The notes beneath the pieces were generated by a model. It searched no databases. It had not been told where the DNA came from and saw only the letters and a list, made by a program, of their open reading frames with translations. Below are positions 11,543-23,869 of a stretch of DNA of 64,000 bases, piece by piece. This DNA is from Fagopyrum homotropicum. Taxonomy: Eukaryota > Streptophyta > Magnoliopsida > Caryophyllales > Polygonaceae. The DNA lies in assembly GCA_033239125.1 (NCBI GenBank), contig BSWB01000005.1, positions 49,460,993 to 49,524,992 on the forward strand, read 5' to 3'. The first letter of the stretch is position 1; the number at the start of each line of letters is the position of its first letter. Made by a program: the position numbers and the translations under genes.

Positions 11543-14500
11543 TCACTCAAGGAAAAGTGGGGCAATCATATCCACCGGAGCTCCCGGGATATACTTCATC
11601 AACCGGTGCCCATTGACCTTAAAGTCTCCACAATGCTCCTCTCCTATCTCAACCGCTCCATGGGAAAAGATCTTCTTCACCACATAAGGACCCGTCCATC
11701 TTGACTTTAGCTTTCCGGGGAAAAGCCGCAGCCTTGAGTTGAACAGAAGGACAAGGTCGCCTTCACTCAACTCCTTTGGGATGAGACGTTTGTCATGCCA
11801 TCGCTTGGTCCTTTCTTTGTAGATCTGGGCGTTTTCATAGGAATCCAACTGGATTTCCTCAAGAGCGTTCATGTCTAGCAATCTCTTCTCACCGGCCTCG
11901 TTGAGGTCAAAATTCAGCCACCTTATAGCCCAATACGCTCTATGCTCCATCTCTACCGGAAGGTGGCAAGACTTGTCATAAACTAGCTTATAGGGAGTGG
12001 TGTCAATCGGAGTCTTGAAAGCGGTTCTATAAGCCCACAAAGCATCATTAAGCTTCATATCCCAATCCTTTCTCGTCCTAGAAACCGTCTTCTCAAGTAT
12101 CCCCTTTATCTCCCGGTTGGAGATCTCCACTTGGCCACTAGTTTGGGGATGGTAAGGTGTTGCCACCTTGTGAGTCACCCCATACTTAGCCAAAAGTGTC
12201 CCAAAGTTCTTATTAGTGAAGTGCTTTCCTCCATCACTTATGATCACCCTTGGTGTCCCAAACCTAGGAAAGATCACTCGGTTGAAGAAAAGCACCACAA
12301 CCTTGGCATCATTTGTGGGAGAGGCGATTGCTTCTACCCATCTCGACACATAGTCCACCGCCAATAGGATGTATAGGTTGCCACATGAAGAAGGGAATGG
12401 TCCCATGAAGTCCACACCCCACACATCAAATATCTCCACTTCTTGTATGTTGTTCAAGGGCATCTCATTCCTCCTTGAGATGTTGCCCGTCCTTTGGCAA
12501 GCATTACAAGCTACCACAAAATTTTGCACGTCCTTGAACAAACTCGGCCAATAGAACCCGGATTGCGACACATTTGCACATGTTTTGTGTGAGCTAGCAT
12601 GCCCTCCACATGGCAAGGAATGACAATGGCGGATCACACTCTCCACCTCATCCTTCGGTATGCATCTCCTAAAGACTCCATCCGTCCCTCTCTTGAACAA
12701 AAGCGGTTCACTCCAATAGTAATGCCTCACATCTTTGAAGAACTTCTTCCTTTGGGCATAGGATAAACCGGGTTGCACCTCCCCACACACAAGGTTGTTC
12801 ACAATGTCGGCATACCATGGCTCATTTCCCTTGGACACTTGAAGCAAGCACTCCTCAACCATTTGCGATTGCTCATCCCGGAACGAGTCATCAATCGGGA
12901 TGTCATCTCTCTCAATCTCCAACTGTGGGAGTCTACTAAGGTGGTCCGCCACAGAATTTTCGGACCCTTTCTTATCCCGGATTTCCAAGTCAAACTCTTG
13001 AAGAAGAAGGATCCACCGAATCAAACGAGGCTTGGCATCCTTCTTTGTAAGGAGATAACAGATCGCAACACGATCCGCATACACGATGACCTTCGCTCCA
13101 ACAAGATACGAGCGGAACTTCTCAAATGCATACACAACCGCTAGCAACTCTTTCTCGGTGGTAACATAATTGAGTTGGGCATCATCTAGCGTCTTGCTAG
13201 CATAATAGATGGCATGTGTACGCCCATCGTTTTTTTTGCCCCAAAACAGCCCCAACGGCTACATCACTCGCGTCACACATGATCTCAAACGGTAAGCTCC
13301 AATCCGGAGGTTGCATGATAGGTGCGAAGATCAAAGCATTCTTCAACCTACAAAAAGCCTCAAGGCAATCCTTGGAGAAAAAAAACTCAACATCTTTCAT
13401 TAGTAGGTTAGTAAGAGGCTTAGAAATTTTAGAGAAATCCTTAATGAATCTCCGGTAAAAACCGGCATGCCCTAAGAAACTCCTTACTCCCTTCACCGAG
13501 GTAGGTGGTGGCAACTTCTCTATCGTCTCTATCTTAGCCTTATCAACCTCAATGCCATGGTTGGACACCAAGTGTCCCAACACAATGCCTTCACTTACCA
13601 TGAAGTGGCATTTCTCCCAATTCAAGACAAGATTAGTCTCCTCACATCTCTTTAGCACCAAGGACAAGTTAGCTAAACAATCATCAAATGAAGATCCATA
13701 AATAGAGAAATCATCCATAAACACTTCCATGATGTTTTCAATATACTCAGAAAAGATAGTCATCATACACCTTTGAAAGGTGGTGGGTGCATTACACAAC
13801 CCAAATGGCATTCTCCTATATGCAAATGTACCCCAATGACATGTGAATGTAGTTTTCTCTTGGTCATCGGGGTGGATAGGGATTTGGAAGAATCCACTAT
13901 AACCATCTAAGTAGCAAAAGTGAGAATGTTGAGCTAATCTCTCTAGCATTTGGTCAATGAAAGGAAGAGGGAAGTGATCTTTCCTAGAGGCCACATTTAG
14001 TTTCCTATAGTCTATACACATCCTCCATCCCGTAACCGTTCTAGTTGGGATTAATCCATTATTCTCATTAGTCACTACGGTCATCCCACCCTTCTTAGGA
14101 ACCACATGCACGGGACTAACCCATTTACTATCCGAAATCGGGAAAATGATTCCCGCATCTAGCAATTTAAGGATCTCTTTCTTTACTACCTCTTTCATGA
14201 TGGGGTTTAGTCTTCTTTGAGGTTCAATTGAAGGTTTATGATTATCTTCCATTAAGATATTATGCATGCACAAAGAAGGTTTAAAGCCAACTAAATCATC
14301 AATGGTATAGCCAATAGCCTTCCTATGCAATCTCAGTTCATGCAACAATCTACTCAACTCATCATCATTCAAGCATGCATTAAAAATCACCGGATATGTA
14401 GAATTATCACCTAGAAAAGCATACTTAAGATGAGAGGGGAGGGGTTTAAGTTCAAGTTTAGGAGGACCTTTATCGATTGGAGACGCTCCATACAATGTAG

Positions 14501-17294
14501 GTTGAGATGAATCCATAGCCATGGAAGACTCCTCAAGGCTCCTTGAAGCTTGATCAACCATTAAGGCACTCTTTGGAAAAATCACGGTCTGAATCACGGC
14601 CTTTGGCAAAACCCTGGGCGTGGAATCTGAGAAGCTAGCATCGTGGAGCACTCCAAAGAGTTCCACGGGACAAACCACGGCCATGGTTCTCTGTGCCAGA
14701 CCGTGATTCCTACAGCTCTTCGGCATACTTTCGTGTACTTCAAATTCAGCTCTTGCCTCCTTCTCCAATGCATCTAAGGCCTTGATTTCTTCATTACAAT
14801 CATCCTCAACACCTTCCTCCATCAAACATAAACTAAGAACCTTCTCCAAGGGGTCCTTGATCAAGATCGAGCTCACAACTTCTCTACATTCTTCTTGCTC
14901 GACAATGTTGAACACATCTTCACCAAGGGTTGGCCCCTTCATCATTGTGGATAATTTGAGCTTGATATTCTCTTCTCCAATATTGAAGGAGAGAATCCCA
15001 TTTTTGCAATCCACCAAACATCTGGAAGTGGCTAGGAAAGGTCTCCCCAAGATGATAGGAATCGGATAGTCCGCCATGATGTCCAAAACAACAAAGTCTA
15101 TGGGCACATAGAACTTCCCTAGTTGCACCGGTATGTCTTCCAAGATTCCAACGGGATGGGTTATCGAACGGTCCGCCATGTAAAGGGTCATCTTGACCGG
15201 CTTTGGCTCTCCTATCCCAACCTTGTTGCAAAGTGCAAGCTAGATGATGCTTACACTTTCCCCAAGATCACATAGGCTTCATACTTCACTTACGCCACTC
15301 GAATTGGCACACAAAAAGATCCCGGATCTCTTAGCTTAGGAGGCATCTCCTCCTTCATGGTTTGGATCAACTCCGAGGACCTCTTTGTCATCCTCACTTC
15401 TCCATACTCCTCCAACTTCCTCTTGTTGGAGAGTATTTCCTTCAAAAACTTGCCATATGCCGGCATACCTAGAATAGAATCCATGAACGGAATGTTAATA
15501 TGCAATTTAGACATAAGTTCAAGGAATTTACCGAAGTGTTTGTCCAAGCGAGCTCTTGCTCGTGATTGTGGTAATGGTAGTGGTGGCTTGTATGGAGGTG
15601 GTTCCACATATGTTGGCTCATCACCCTTGCTCTTGCCTCCATCTTCTTGCAATGGCTCTTCTTCTATCACCACTTGCTTTCCCTTATCATTTCCCTTAGG
15701 TAAGGGATCCTTCATGCTCAGCCCACTCCTTGTTGTGATGGCCAACACTTTGCCTCTTGGATTATCTTCGGTTCTTCAGGGAAGCTTTCCCGGATCTCTA
15801 TGAGCTTCACCCGCCTTTTGGAACACTTGTGCTTGCAACACCTTTTGAGCTTTAGAAATAGAAGTCACCGTGCTCTCAAGACCACTCAACCTTCCAAGCA
15901 ATTGCTCAAACATCATCTCGGTTCTATCCTTTTGAGGTTGAGTAAATCCGGGTGGAGGCTCTTGTGAAGCCTTAGGCGGTGGAGCTGCGCTTGTGGAAGC
16001 GGGAGGGTTCAAGGCTCCATCCGGGTTAGAATAGGAAAACCCGGGATGGTTGTGGTTAGGCCGGTAATTGTTGAATTTCCGGTTGTTGTTGAAATTCCTT
16101 GGGCCTTGATAGTTGTTGTTGTTTCCCCTTCCCATGTAATTTACATCTTCCTCCTTGGAAGACAAGTTTGCTTGCACTTGCACTTAAGGGCTTGCTTGAC
16201 TCTTCAAAGTTGTAGCACACAACTCCTCAAAGACTTAAGCTCATTGTTGATTGCATCAAGCTTGAAATTACTCATGGTAACTTCACTCACCTCATATGCT
16301 CCCGCTTTTCTCCCATCACTCTTCCTATGGGAGTACTTTTCAATCACCAAAGCATTTTTCTCTACAAACTCCCAAGCTTCATCCACATTCTTTTCCATGA
16401 AAGTCCCACCGGAAAGAGATTGAAGCTTGAATTGGCTATCTTTATCAAGTCCCTTGAAGTAGATCTCCAAAAGCTCTATTTTCGGTATACCATGGTGTGG
16501 ACAATTTAGGAGAAGGTCCTTGAACCTCTCCCAAGACTTGAATAGGCTTTCTCTATCCTTCATTACAAAGGCATTGATCTTTCCTCTTAGCTCGGTAGTC
16601 TTGGAAGGTGGGAAGAACTTAGTCAAGAACTCGGTAGTCATTTCCTCCCAAGTACTCACACGTCCTTGGGAATCGATTGGTACCAAGCAAAGGCTTTATC
16701 CTTAAGTGAGAAGGAAAAATCCCTAAGCTTATGGTTTTTGTTCTCCAACCTAGGCGGCCTTAGAGTCTCCATCAATATCTTGTAGTTCATCAAATGTTGA
16801 TGAGGGGACTCTCCTTCCATCCCTCCAAATTGATTATGCCGGATCATTTGTAGAACTTGAGGGCGGAGCTCATAATCATGGGCTGCAGGATCTCCTAAGT
16901 TCACACCCGGACGGTGCACTCTTTGAGCCGGATCCATGCGTTGCCCTAACGTTTGTGGCTCCTCAATAGCAATGGGCATAACCCGAATATTAACCGCCGG
17001 TTGCGGTTGTGGTTGAGGTGGAGGTTGTTGACGATTAAGCTCTCTTTGCACAAGAGCTTACCTAATCTCTTCAATCTCCCTCCTAGTTGCTTCTTGCCTC
17101 TCATTGGCAAGCCTCCTTTTATTCTCCAAGAGCCCATCTCTTAACCTAATTTGCTCTAAAGCCTCATCCAACTCAGCTTGAAGATCTCTTGCGGCCATCT
17201 CCTTTCCTTTTCTAATGCTCTTAGACCTAGCCTTAAGGGTTTTCTCCGGTTCGGGATCGAATGGAGCTAAATCCTTGCCACGAGATCTTCACAT
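11543..17294 (-). pseudogene. Athila-type gag-pol of element C, multiply broken
   Basis: Minus strand, from the presumed gag start at 17294 to 11543. Gag runs from about 17294 to 15780 and contains GQRMDPAQR, NQFGGMEGESPHQHL and WERFKDLLLNCPHHG, then an Asn-rich segment. Protease is broken near 15240. RT is open at 13197-15191 and has WVSPVHVVPKKGG and FMDDFSIYG. RNase H (CDASDVAVGAVLGQ) continues into integrase, open at 11543-13255, with a HHCC finger (about 12660-12490), VDFMGPFP, ISDGGKHF and QVEISNREIKG. Defects: the codon after the gag ATG is TGA where B has CGA; TAA near 17060 where B has CAA; frameshifts near 16670 and at a T-run near 13230; stops in protease. Codon-level agreement with B elsewhere shows an ordinary full-length ancestor. 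No functional polyprotein is possible. Confidence 0.9.
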
Positions 17295-17411
17295 GCACCT
17301 AAAGAGTGAGAAATGTCCTGAAAATGCAAAGACACAAACCAAACAAGATCAAAAGCAACAAGAAAGACCTACACTATAAACAATCACAAAAATGACTCAA
17401 TCTAGACCAAG

Positions 17412-17429
17412 TCCCCGGCAATAGCGCCA
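17412..17429 (-). other. Primer-binding site of C (tRNA-Asp type, two mismatches)
   Basis: The minus strand resembles TGGCGCCGTTGCCGGGGA, the complement of a plant tRNA-Asp 3' end, with two changes in the middle. It sits 6 nt inside the LTR end at 17436, the same spacing as in A and B. Confidence 0.8.
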
Positions 17430-17435
17430 AAAACT

Positions 17436-18888
17436 TGTTACGCTAAAAAGGTAGCACAAAAAGTTTTACATTTATAAACTCGAACTAAAATCCTAAACTA
17501 CCCAGCGAAACCTGCAGTGTACGGATCGTTTTGTAGAAAGGAAAGTATTCCGAGGTCGAACAGAAAGACTAAGGTGAAATTGAGTCAATAATGACTAAGG
17601 ATAGTGAAGATCTAGACTAAGAAAAGAGAAAGAAATAAAGAAATTAAAATCTCAATGTTTTTTGTTTGGTTTTGAGGTGATCAATCAAAGATCACAAATC
17701 AAGAAAGAGTGACAAACAACTAAGCTAGTAACACAAATAAACGAGCAAACACGAGATAGGTAATCAAAGATAGAGAAGCGGATTCTAGGGGTTAGAAATT
17801 CCGGTTATGGCATAGGACTCAAGCTATCTAGTCATTCTTTGGATAAACTATAGTATCTTGGGAGTGGGTATTTCTAGATTGGGATCAATCACCGGGTAGG
17901 TCTCATGGTCCACTAGTCCGTTCCTAAGGTCTCATCACCGGGTAAGTCTCAAAGAACCTAAGGTTAGGAATTCTAACCTAACCGGATTTGCTATCTAGGG
18001 ATCTAACCTCTTCTCACCGGGTAGGTCTCGCGAAGGCAAGTCCTAAACATAAATCCTATCACACTCAGTCCAATAGCGGCTAGTGAGGCTCACTACTACC
18101 TAGAGTTCATCATCTTTGGTACCTAAGAGCAAGAATCACCGGGTAGGTCTCTTCTTACACTTAGTTGCTAACACTAGGTCACCCTAGGATAGATCTAGCT
18201 CAATAAACACTAGGGTTTCAACAATCTAACAACCTAACACTTAGATTTATCAATACAAGCAAGTCAGACAGAATCACGGTCAGTTACTCACTTCCACGGC
18301 CATGGAACCTACTAGAACAGGCCCTGATTCACAACAGAGGCTAGGTTCGAGCAAACAATTCGTCCAAAGGTACGTTTAAGTCTATCCTATCATACTCCAA
18401 GCCATAACCATCATTTCCTTACCCTAGAATCACATCTATTTAGCCAACAACATGCAATTCAACAATCAAAATCATCAAGCATACAATCATGGAGTCCATA
18501 TCAAGAGGATGAAATGAAAGAGAGATGAAGTAAATAGAACAAGAAAAACGAGCTGAATAGATGTTAAAAAAGAGACTTACAACCCTTCAAAAGAAGGTTT
18601 GAATCGTTCTTACAACACTAGAAAATGTTTCCATCAAACTTCACTCTAAAAACTAAGAAACTCTAAGAATGGTGTGTTCTTCTCTTCTTCTCCAATGCAA
18701 GTCTTTCTTCTCCTCCAAGAGTAGCTCCAATCAAATCTTCCAATGAGAGAATATGTGTGAGGTCAGGTGTGTAGTGGATAGTGGATCCCCTTTAAATTCA
18801 GCCTACAAGGGTACTTATAGCCTTCACCATTTGCAATAGTCGGTTATGGAGATCGTGGGACAGCTATCCCAGCTGTGCAGAAGGAGTC
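17436..18888 (-). repeat. Truncated 5' LTR of element C
   Basis: Matches the 3' LTR from its end (TGTTACGC at 17436) up to the cluster of palindromic motifs, then stops abruptly at about 18888. The missing 370 bp would include the LTR start. The sequence beyond is an A-family fragment on the opposite strand. Four 16-mer motifs are retained, beginning near 17889, 17935, 18014 and 18136. Confidence 0.8.
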
Positions 18889-20253
18889 GGTTAGGTTCGG
18901 TGAGTATTCTGTTTCTTAGACTTATATTTGACCCATTGGGACAATGTGTATCAAGTACGGGGTATTTTGATGTATTTACTTGACTTATGTGCTACTATGG
19001 TTTGTATGACTCTCGGATATTATTGTTTATTAATGCTCTATGTGCTTATCTATTATTACATGCATACATACAAGTTTCTGTTTAAGAAAAACGTCAAAAA
19101 CTAGTTTGAAAAAAAAAAGTATGGCTCGACCGAGACGTTTATGGCCGATCGAGGTTGAACACCTTGACCGAAATGGGCTTTTAACTAAAAGGTTTTCGAA
19201 ACGTTTTGTGCTTCTATTCTGGATATGATCTCAATGATGAATTTGTTTGCAGATTGGTTTTGAAATCTTTATATGCTCGAAAGGTTTTCTGATATGTTTA
19301 AGTTGCAAAATGTTTTGTTTTGAAAATCTAGCATGTTTAATACTTTGTTTTATCAAAGTTATGTTGGATTTGAAGGTTGACACCACATGATGAGTTCTAT
19401 CACATTCTTCCTGGGATGACTAAGGCATTTTATTTTCTTTTCTTCTTCTTCTTGATCATGCTTTAGCCCCTCATATACATATTTATCTCCCTTTACCTAT
19501 CCAGGAATTTGGATGCAATTGATGAAAAGCATATGAAAGTGAAGTTGAGATGTTGGCTGAAAGTGTTAGAAAGAAATAATTAGGTTTGGGGACGTTGATC
19601 TTGATGATGAGTAACCCGGCACCATTCACATAGCCGTGTATTTGTGTCTTGCCAAAGTCAGATTGATCGATAGTCCTAACGGGTCATGATATGTGCATCA
19701 AGGGTGTGAGGCATCTCGAGAAATTGATGATTGCTGATCTCCTAGGCTTCGGTTATTGTGCACATTTGTCCATGCATCCCAAAAAGTAAAGTAAAGTGAA
19801 AATAATCAAAGCTTATTGGTGGAAGATCTTGTGATTCAAAGAAAGTGAAGTAAGATCCTATTCTTGGATTCTAGCACCACATTATCCTATAAACATCCCA
19901 CCTTGACACGTTTCTAGACCTCTTTTGGAAGGCCTTGAGACCTCAAGCTTGTTGATAGACTTGGTGGTTTAAAATGGATTATACATGATTGATTTCAATA
20001 AATATGATTTATTATGCATTCTATGATTTTATTCAAAGATGAATAACTTTCTTATATTTATAAAATGTTTTGATCATGTCTTGATTTTATTTGTCATGAA
20101 GCATTCTCTTAGGGTAATCTATGAGTGAAGCACACCACAAAAGGTTTTGAAATGTTTTTCATTGATCTTTTTGATGACTTATAATCCATTCTATCTTGTA
20201 TCTAAGATTTGGATCTTGCTTGGGGACAAACAAGGGACAAGTATGGGGTATTT
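18889..20253 (+). mobile_element. 3' UTR fragment of an A-family Athila element
   Basis: Colinear with element A from just after its env-like stop (about 51280) to the 3' LTR. It holds the hairpin CATTGGGACAATG (18934-18946) followed by AAGTACGGGGT, the conserved block starting GAGTAACCCGGCACC near 19608, CCTCGACCGAG-like motifs near 19127, and the terminal AAGTATGGGGTATTT near 20239. No ORF of note. Confidence 0.75.
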
Positions 20254-21370
20254 TGATAGCATGTATTATGGTCTATATTTTGGGATTGGTTTAGACATTT
20301 TATCTTCATAAATCTGCATGTATGGATGTATATTCTATGATTATATTGTTGTTTTGTCTACCTTTGCGGAAATCGAAACTAGGTCTACCTTTGAGGAACG
20401 CTGATTGTTTGTTTATTTGATTCAGTTATTGAGACCTTTGTGTTAAGGTTTTCTTGTTTGAATATTTATTCCTTTCTCACATATATTTGATTATTGTTAT
20501 CATGATGATTGTTGGCTAAGTTCTGTATGCAATTCTAGGGTTATAGGCTGAAAGTTGTGGGAAAGACGATGAAGGAATGATCAATTACCCCAGTGGACCC
20601 TGAAAGCTTTAGCCTTTACCTTAACCGACGAACACCTCGGTCAGCTGTGGAACATCTCGACCGAGATGGTACATGAACTGAGCGAGGCGAGCCCTTTTCT
20701 GATCCTTATCTGAGTTAAGGTTTCAGTGTGCCAAATTATATCCTTGTTATACCCTTCCTGGTTCAACGCAAGCCTCGGATGAGACTTACCCGGTGATTCC
20801 TTTGCTTGTATACCAAAGATCATGGGTGTAGGTAATAAAGGTTTATCCTTTATTTGGGTTTGAGTGTGCCTTCATCCCATCTTTCAGAGCTAGCTTGAGA
20901 CTTACCCGGTAAAGGTTAGTTCTATCCCCTTGGGTGGTGTGTTGTTTTGAGATTATAGTTCCTTTCCTTAGTACCTTGAGACTTACGCGGTGATAGGATC
21001 TTTGATTTGGGATAGTGAGTAGTGAGACATACCCGGTGATCTATTCCAACCTTAGAAACACCTTCCCTTTGCAAACCTCATCTTTGTCCACGTTATCTTT
21101 TGAGATCTTGAGTCGGAACCACAACTAGATGCTTTAATCTCTAGAATCCGCATTCCCTTTATCTCACTTTTATATCATCTTTGATAGCTTTGATTTGCTC
21201 CTTGTGGTTATTTGACAACCTGAATTACCGATCTTTGTTTCACCATAGTCCCTGTGTTCATCCCTGGAATTCTTGCTTTTATTACAATCGATCCGTACAC
21301 TGCGGGTTCGCTATTTGCAATTACTCTTGGTATAAATATTAAAGCTTGCGCACACCGTTTGGAGCGAACA
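20254..21370 (+). repeat. A-family 3' LTR with a large internal deletion (1117 bp)
   Basis: Starts TGATAGCATG, ends GGAGCGAACA, as the LTRs of A do. It lacks about 690 bp present in A (between the CTACCTTTGCG and GGAACGCT parts), including the first palindrome cluster and the putative TATA. All four 16-mers are kept: 20781, 20897, 20978 (one substitution) and 21024. Confidence 0.75.
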
Positions 21371-21801
21371 CATGACATGTCGTTGACAAAATCATGACGT
21401 CCTTTTGACGAGACCAAGACGAGACCATGACAAGGTTTGACGAGACAAAGACGAGATTATGACAAGCTTTTGCAAGGCCATGCATGAACTTGACAAGGCG
21501 ATGACAAGTTTCGATAAGGCCTTGACAACCTCAGCCCACTCTTCTCCCTTCCCTCCTTGCTTGTCATGGCCCATCTCCTTGCTTGTGTGCTGGCCTAGCT
21601 GCACGTTGAAGCCCATGAAGAAGGATTTGTACTTTTTGTAATCATTTGTGTGATTAAATTTCACCTCAGTCTTTGTGTTCGGCCTTGAAATTCTTGTCTT
21701 GTTGCGGAACGATCCATACATTTTTTGTTCTCTAGGTAGATTTAGGAAATTATTGCGAGATACAAATTTAAGACATTTATGCGCCCTCTAGGAAGCGAAC
21801 A
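21371..21801 (+). repeat. Degenerate Athila-like LTR remnant H
   Basis: The right half (about 21650-21801) aligns with Athila LTR 3' ends (CTCAGTCTTTGTGTTCGGCC, then ...GGAAGCGAACA). The left half is a dense run of TGACAAGG and GACGAGAC units (21371-21540), so this LTR too carries its own repeated short motif. The 5' part is missing. Moderate confidence. Confidence 0.45.
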
Positions 21802-22345
21802 TTATGTCTGATATCTTTTGTGATAGGATGGTATTTTTCATATTTTAGGTTTTATCTACAACCCCACAGACACCAAAATAAAATTTTTAGGTATTGTCAA
21901 CAACACCTAAGCATCGAATTAAGATGTTTAGGTATTTTCAACAATACCACAACACCAAACTAAGTTGTTTCGTTATTGTTAATAACACCACAAACACAAA
22001 ATTAATGTGATTTGATTATGTAAATAACCTAAATTACACTCAACAATAAGAAATCATTAAAAACTCAATCATCCAAACACTATCAACGACATAAAAATGA
22101 AAACTAATAATAGAGAATATCTAGAAACTTCATAAAAAAAATCACCAAAATTAATGATTCAAATACTTTTAGCTACATAAAATTACATTGAACACATGTG
22201 TAATCATAATTATATATCAATTATGAAAAAAAAACTTGTAAATCGAGTACAAACCCCTACATTAAAATTTTTTATAATATCAACCATGCTTCGATCTCTA
22301 TTTTTGATGATTTTTTTTAACTTGAAAAGTTGGAAATGTGTTTAA
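21802..22345 (+). repeat. Dispersed repeat X, copy 1
   Basis: AT-rich, about 540 bp, beginning TTATGTCTGAT. It is homologous in inverted orientation to 26640-28100 once the MITE at 27072-28006 is removed. It contains repeated 'aacaacacc' phrases. No coding capacity or superfamily recognised. Confidence 0.6.
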
Positions 22346-22569
22346 ATTAGAACAAACAATTGATTCAAACCCAAACCACATAGTCATATTATACAAATTT
22401 GTTTATTTGTTACATTTAGTTCGGACATACGAATACTAGTGTAGTTTCATACATACATATATACACACAAACAAAGTATTGTATAAAGGTATATTATTAA
22501 CTTTTTTAATTGGCGTTACAATATTGTATAAATAGAATAAATAAAATTAATAGGATGATTTAATATTTA
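22346..22569. other. AT-rich spacer between repeats X and Y
   Basis: No gene, TIR or LTR seen. Short AT microsatellite-like tracts only. Confidence 0.4.
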
Positions 22570-23090
22570 AACTCGGTTAAAAATTTTGGATTGTATAGGG
22601 CTCAACTTATACATAAACGAGTTAAACATAAACATGTTAAAAAGCATAGATTATTTGGCTAAAATAACACTCTAGAGTTGTTATATTAGCCAAGTTATTT
22701 GTACTCGACATGAACAATGTTCATTCACTTTCTGAACGAGACGAATATATAATTGTATTTTAAAGGTCGGTTGACACTTAGGCTCAACTCAAACTCTATT
22801 TGTTAATAAATAAACCAAGCTTATCAAAGATCGACTCGAATAAAGGCCCTCATTTTCGGGCGATGGTTGATACCAAACTTGTTCTTCACTTTATTAGTTG
22901 TGTGGATATTGTGGAAGATTGGCTTGTAGGGTTAGTTTGGAAGATATTAAAAGATAACTCTTATCATTCGTGACATTCAACAAGAATATAGTCATATATG
23001 TAATTCACAAAAACTTTATAAAATTCATGGGTGGAAATTATGGAATATATACTTGTCGGATTAAAAGAGAGAAAATATGCTTCAGTTAGA
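22570..23090 (+). repeat. Dispersed repeat Y, copy 1
   Basis: About 520 bp. Homologous in inverted orientation to 28248-28838: shared stretches include CTCTAGAG followed by GTTATAT/ATTCGAGCC, the region around 'ggccctcattttcgggcgatgg', and the end 'gcttcagttagaa'. No ORF. Possibly a remnant of a TE of unknown class. Confidence 0.6.
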
Positions 23091-23546
23091 ATTCCGAAAT
23101 ATCTCATAACGGTGAATCAACAGCCTACTACAATTATTATGAGAAACTACAATTATTATGAGAAAGAATAATAAAATATTTGGTGAAACGGAGTCTTTTT
23201 TGTTTAATATATATAAACTAGGTCTTTATTCTAATAACTAACTAGTGTATTATCCATATAAGGTCGGATTTTTCATTTAAAATATCTAAATACTTAAAAA
23301 CTATAAAAATAATAAATGAATAATTTTATATCTTAATTATTAGTTTTTGATAGTCCTATTTATAAAAATGTTTCGAGAAACACCTTGGTAGTCAAATACC
23401 CATAAATTACATGCATAATCATTACCAAAAAAAAAAAAAAAATTACATGCATAATGACACTTTCTTTTAGATGATGTTAAATATATACCAACCTTGTTGA
23501 TGGAGAATTTTAATTTTAAGTCTTGATGATATGATACATATGATGT
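23091..23546. other. AT-rich intergenic DNA
   Basis: No gene or element recognised. Contains an A-run at about 23428-23441 and short repeats. Confidence 0.4.
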
Positions 23547-23570
23547 TATATATATATATATATATATATA
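23547..23570. repeat. (TA)n microsatellite, left flank of MITE
   Basis: A run of TA dinucleotides directly abutting the MITE. Confidence 0.85.
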
Positions 23571-23818
23571 GAGTTTGGCTCCAATGTAAACAACTCTTAT
23601 AGTGTTCAATAAGAACAAATTGTATCCGTTAGATCGTTAAATAGATGGCTGAGATTAAGCGATATTAAAGGATTAAAAAAATCATGTTATTAATGGAAGA
23701 AGATTCGCCGGACCTGAATCTATATATTCGGCGGTATAGTCACATATATTCGGCGGTATACTCACATATATTCGTTGTTTACACGTTCACACGATAAGAG
23801 CTGTTTACATATTAGTCA

Positions 23819-23820
<2 letters not shown>
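23571..23820. mobile_element. MITE embedded in a (TA)n microsatellite
   Basis: About 250 bp between two TA microsatellites. The 22-nt inverted terminal repeats at 23584-23605 and 23789-23810 match at 20 of 22 positions. An internal direct repeat around ATATTCGGCGGTATA occurs at about 23726-23765. No coding capacity. The insertion context resembles MITEs of the Micron type, which sit inside (TA)n; class assignment is inference. Confidence 0.65.

Positions 23821-23867
<47 letters not shown>
23821..23867. repeat. (AT)n microsatellite, right flank of MITE
   Basis: About 47 bp of alternating AT. Confidence 0.9.

Positions 23868-23869
<2 letters not shown>

Larger units (their letters stand above)
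8017..18888 (-). mobile_element. Athila-like Ty3/gypsy element C, 5' LTR truncated
   Basis: Composite call. It comprises a 3' LTR at 8017-9841, 3' UTR 9842-11542, gag-pol 11543-17294, PBS 17412-17429 and a partial 5' LTR 17436-18888. The gag has no zinc knuckle, the protease motif region is of the DLGAS type, and RT has SKWVSPVHVVPKKGG and FMDDF. This combination, with a tRNA-Asp-type PBS, marks the Athila lineage. There is no env-like ORF between integrase and the 3' LTR. It inserted into D at 8016/8017; the expected target duplicate (8012-8016, ccact) cannot be confirmed because the outer end is lost. Confidence 0.85.
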
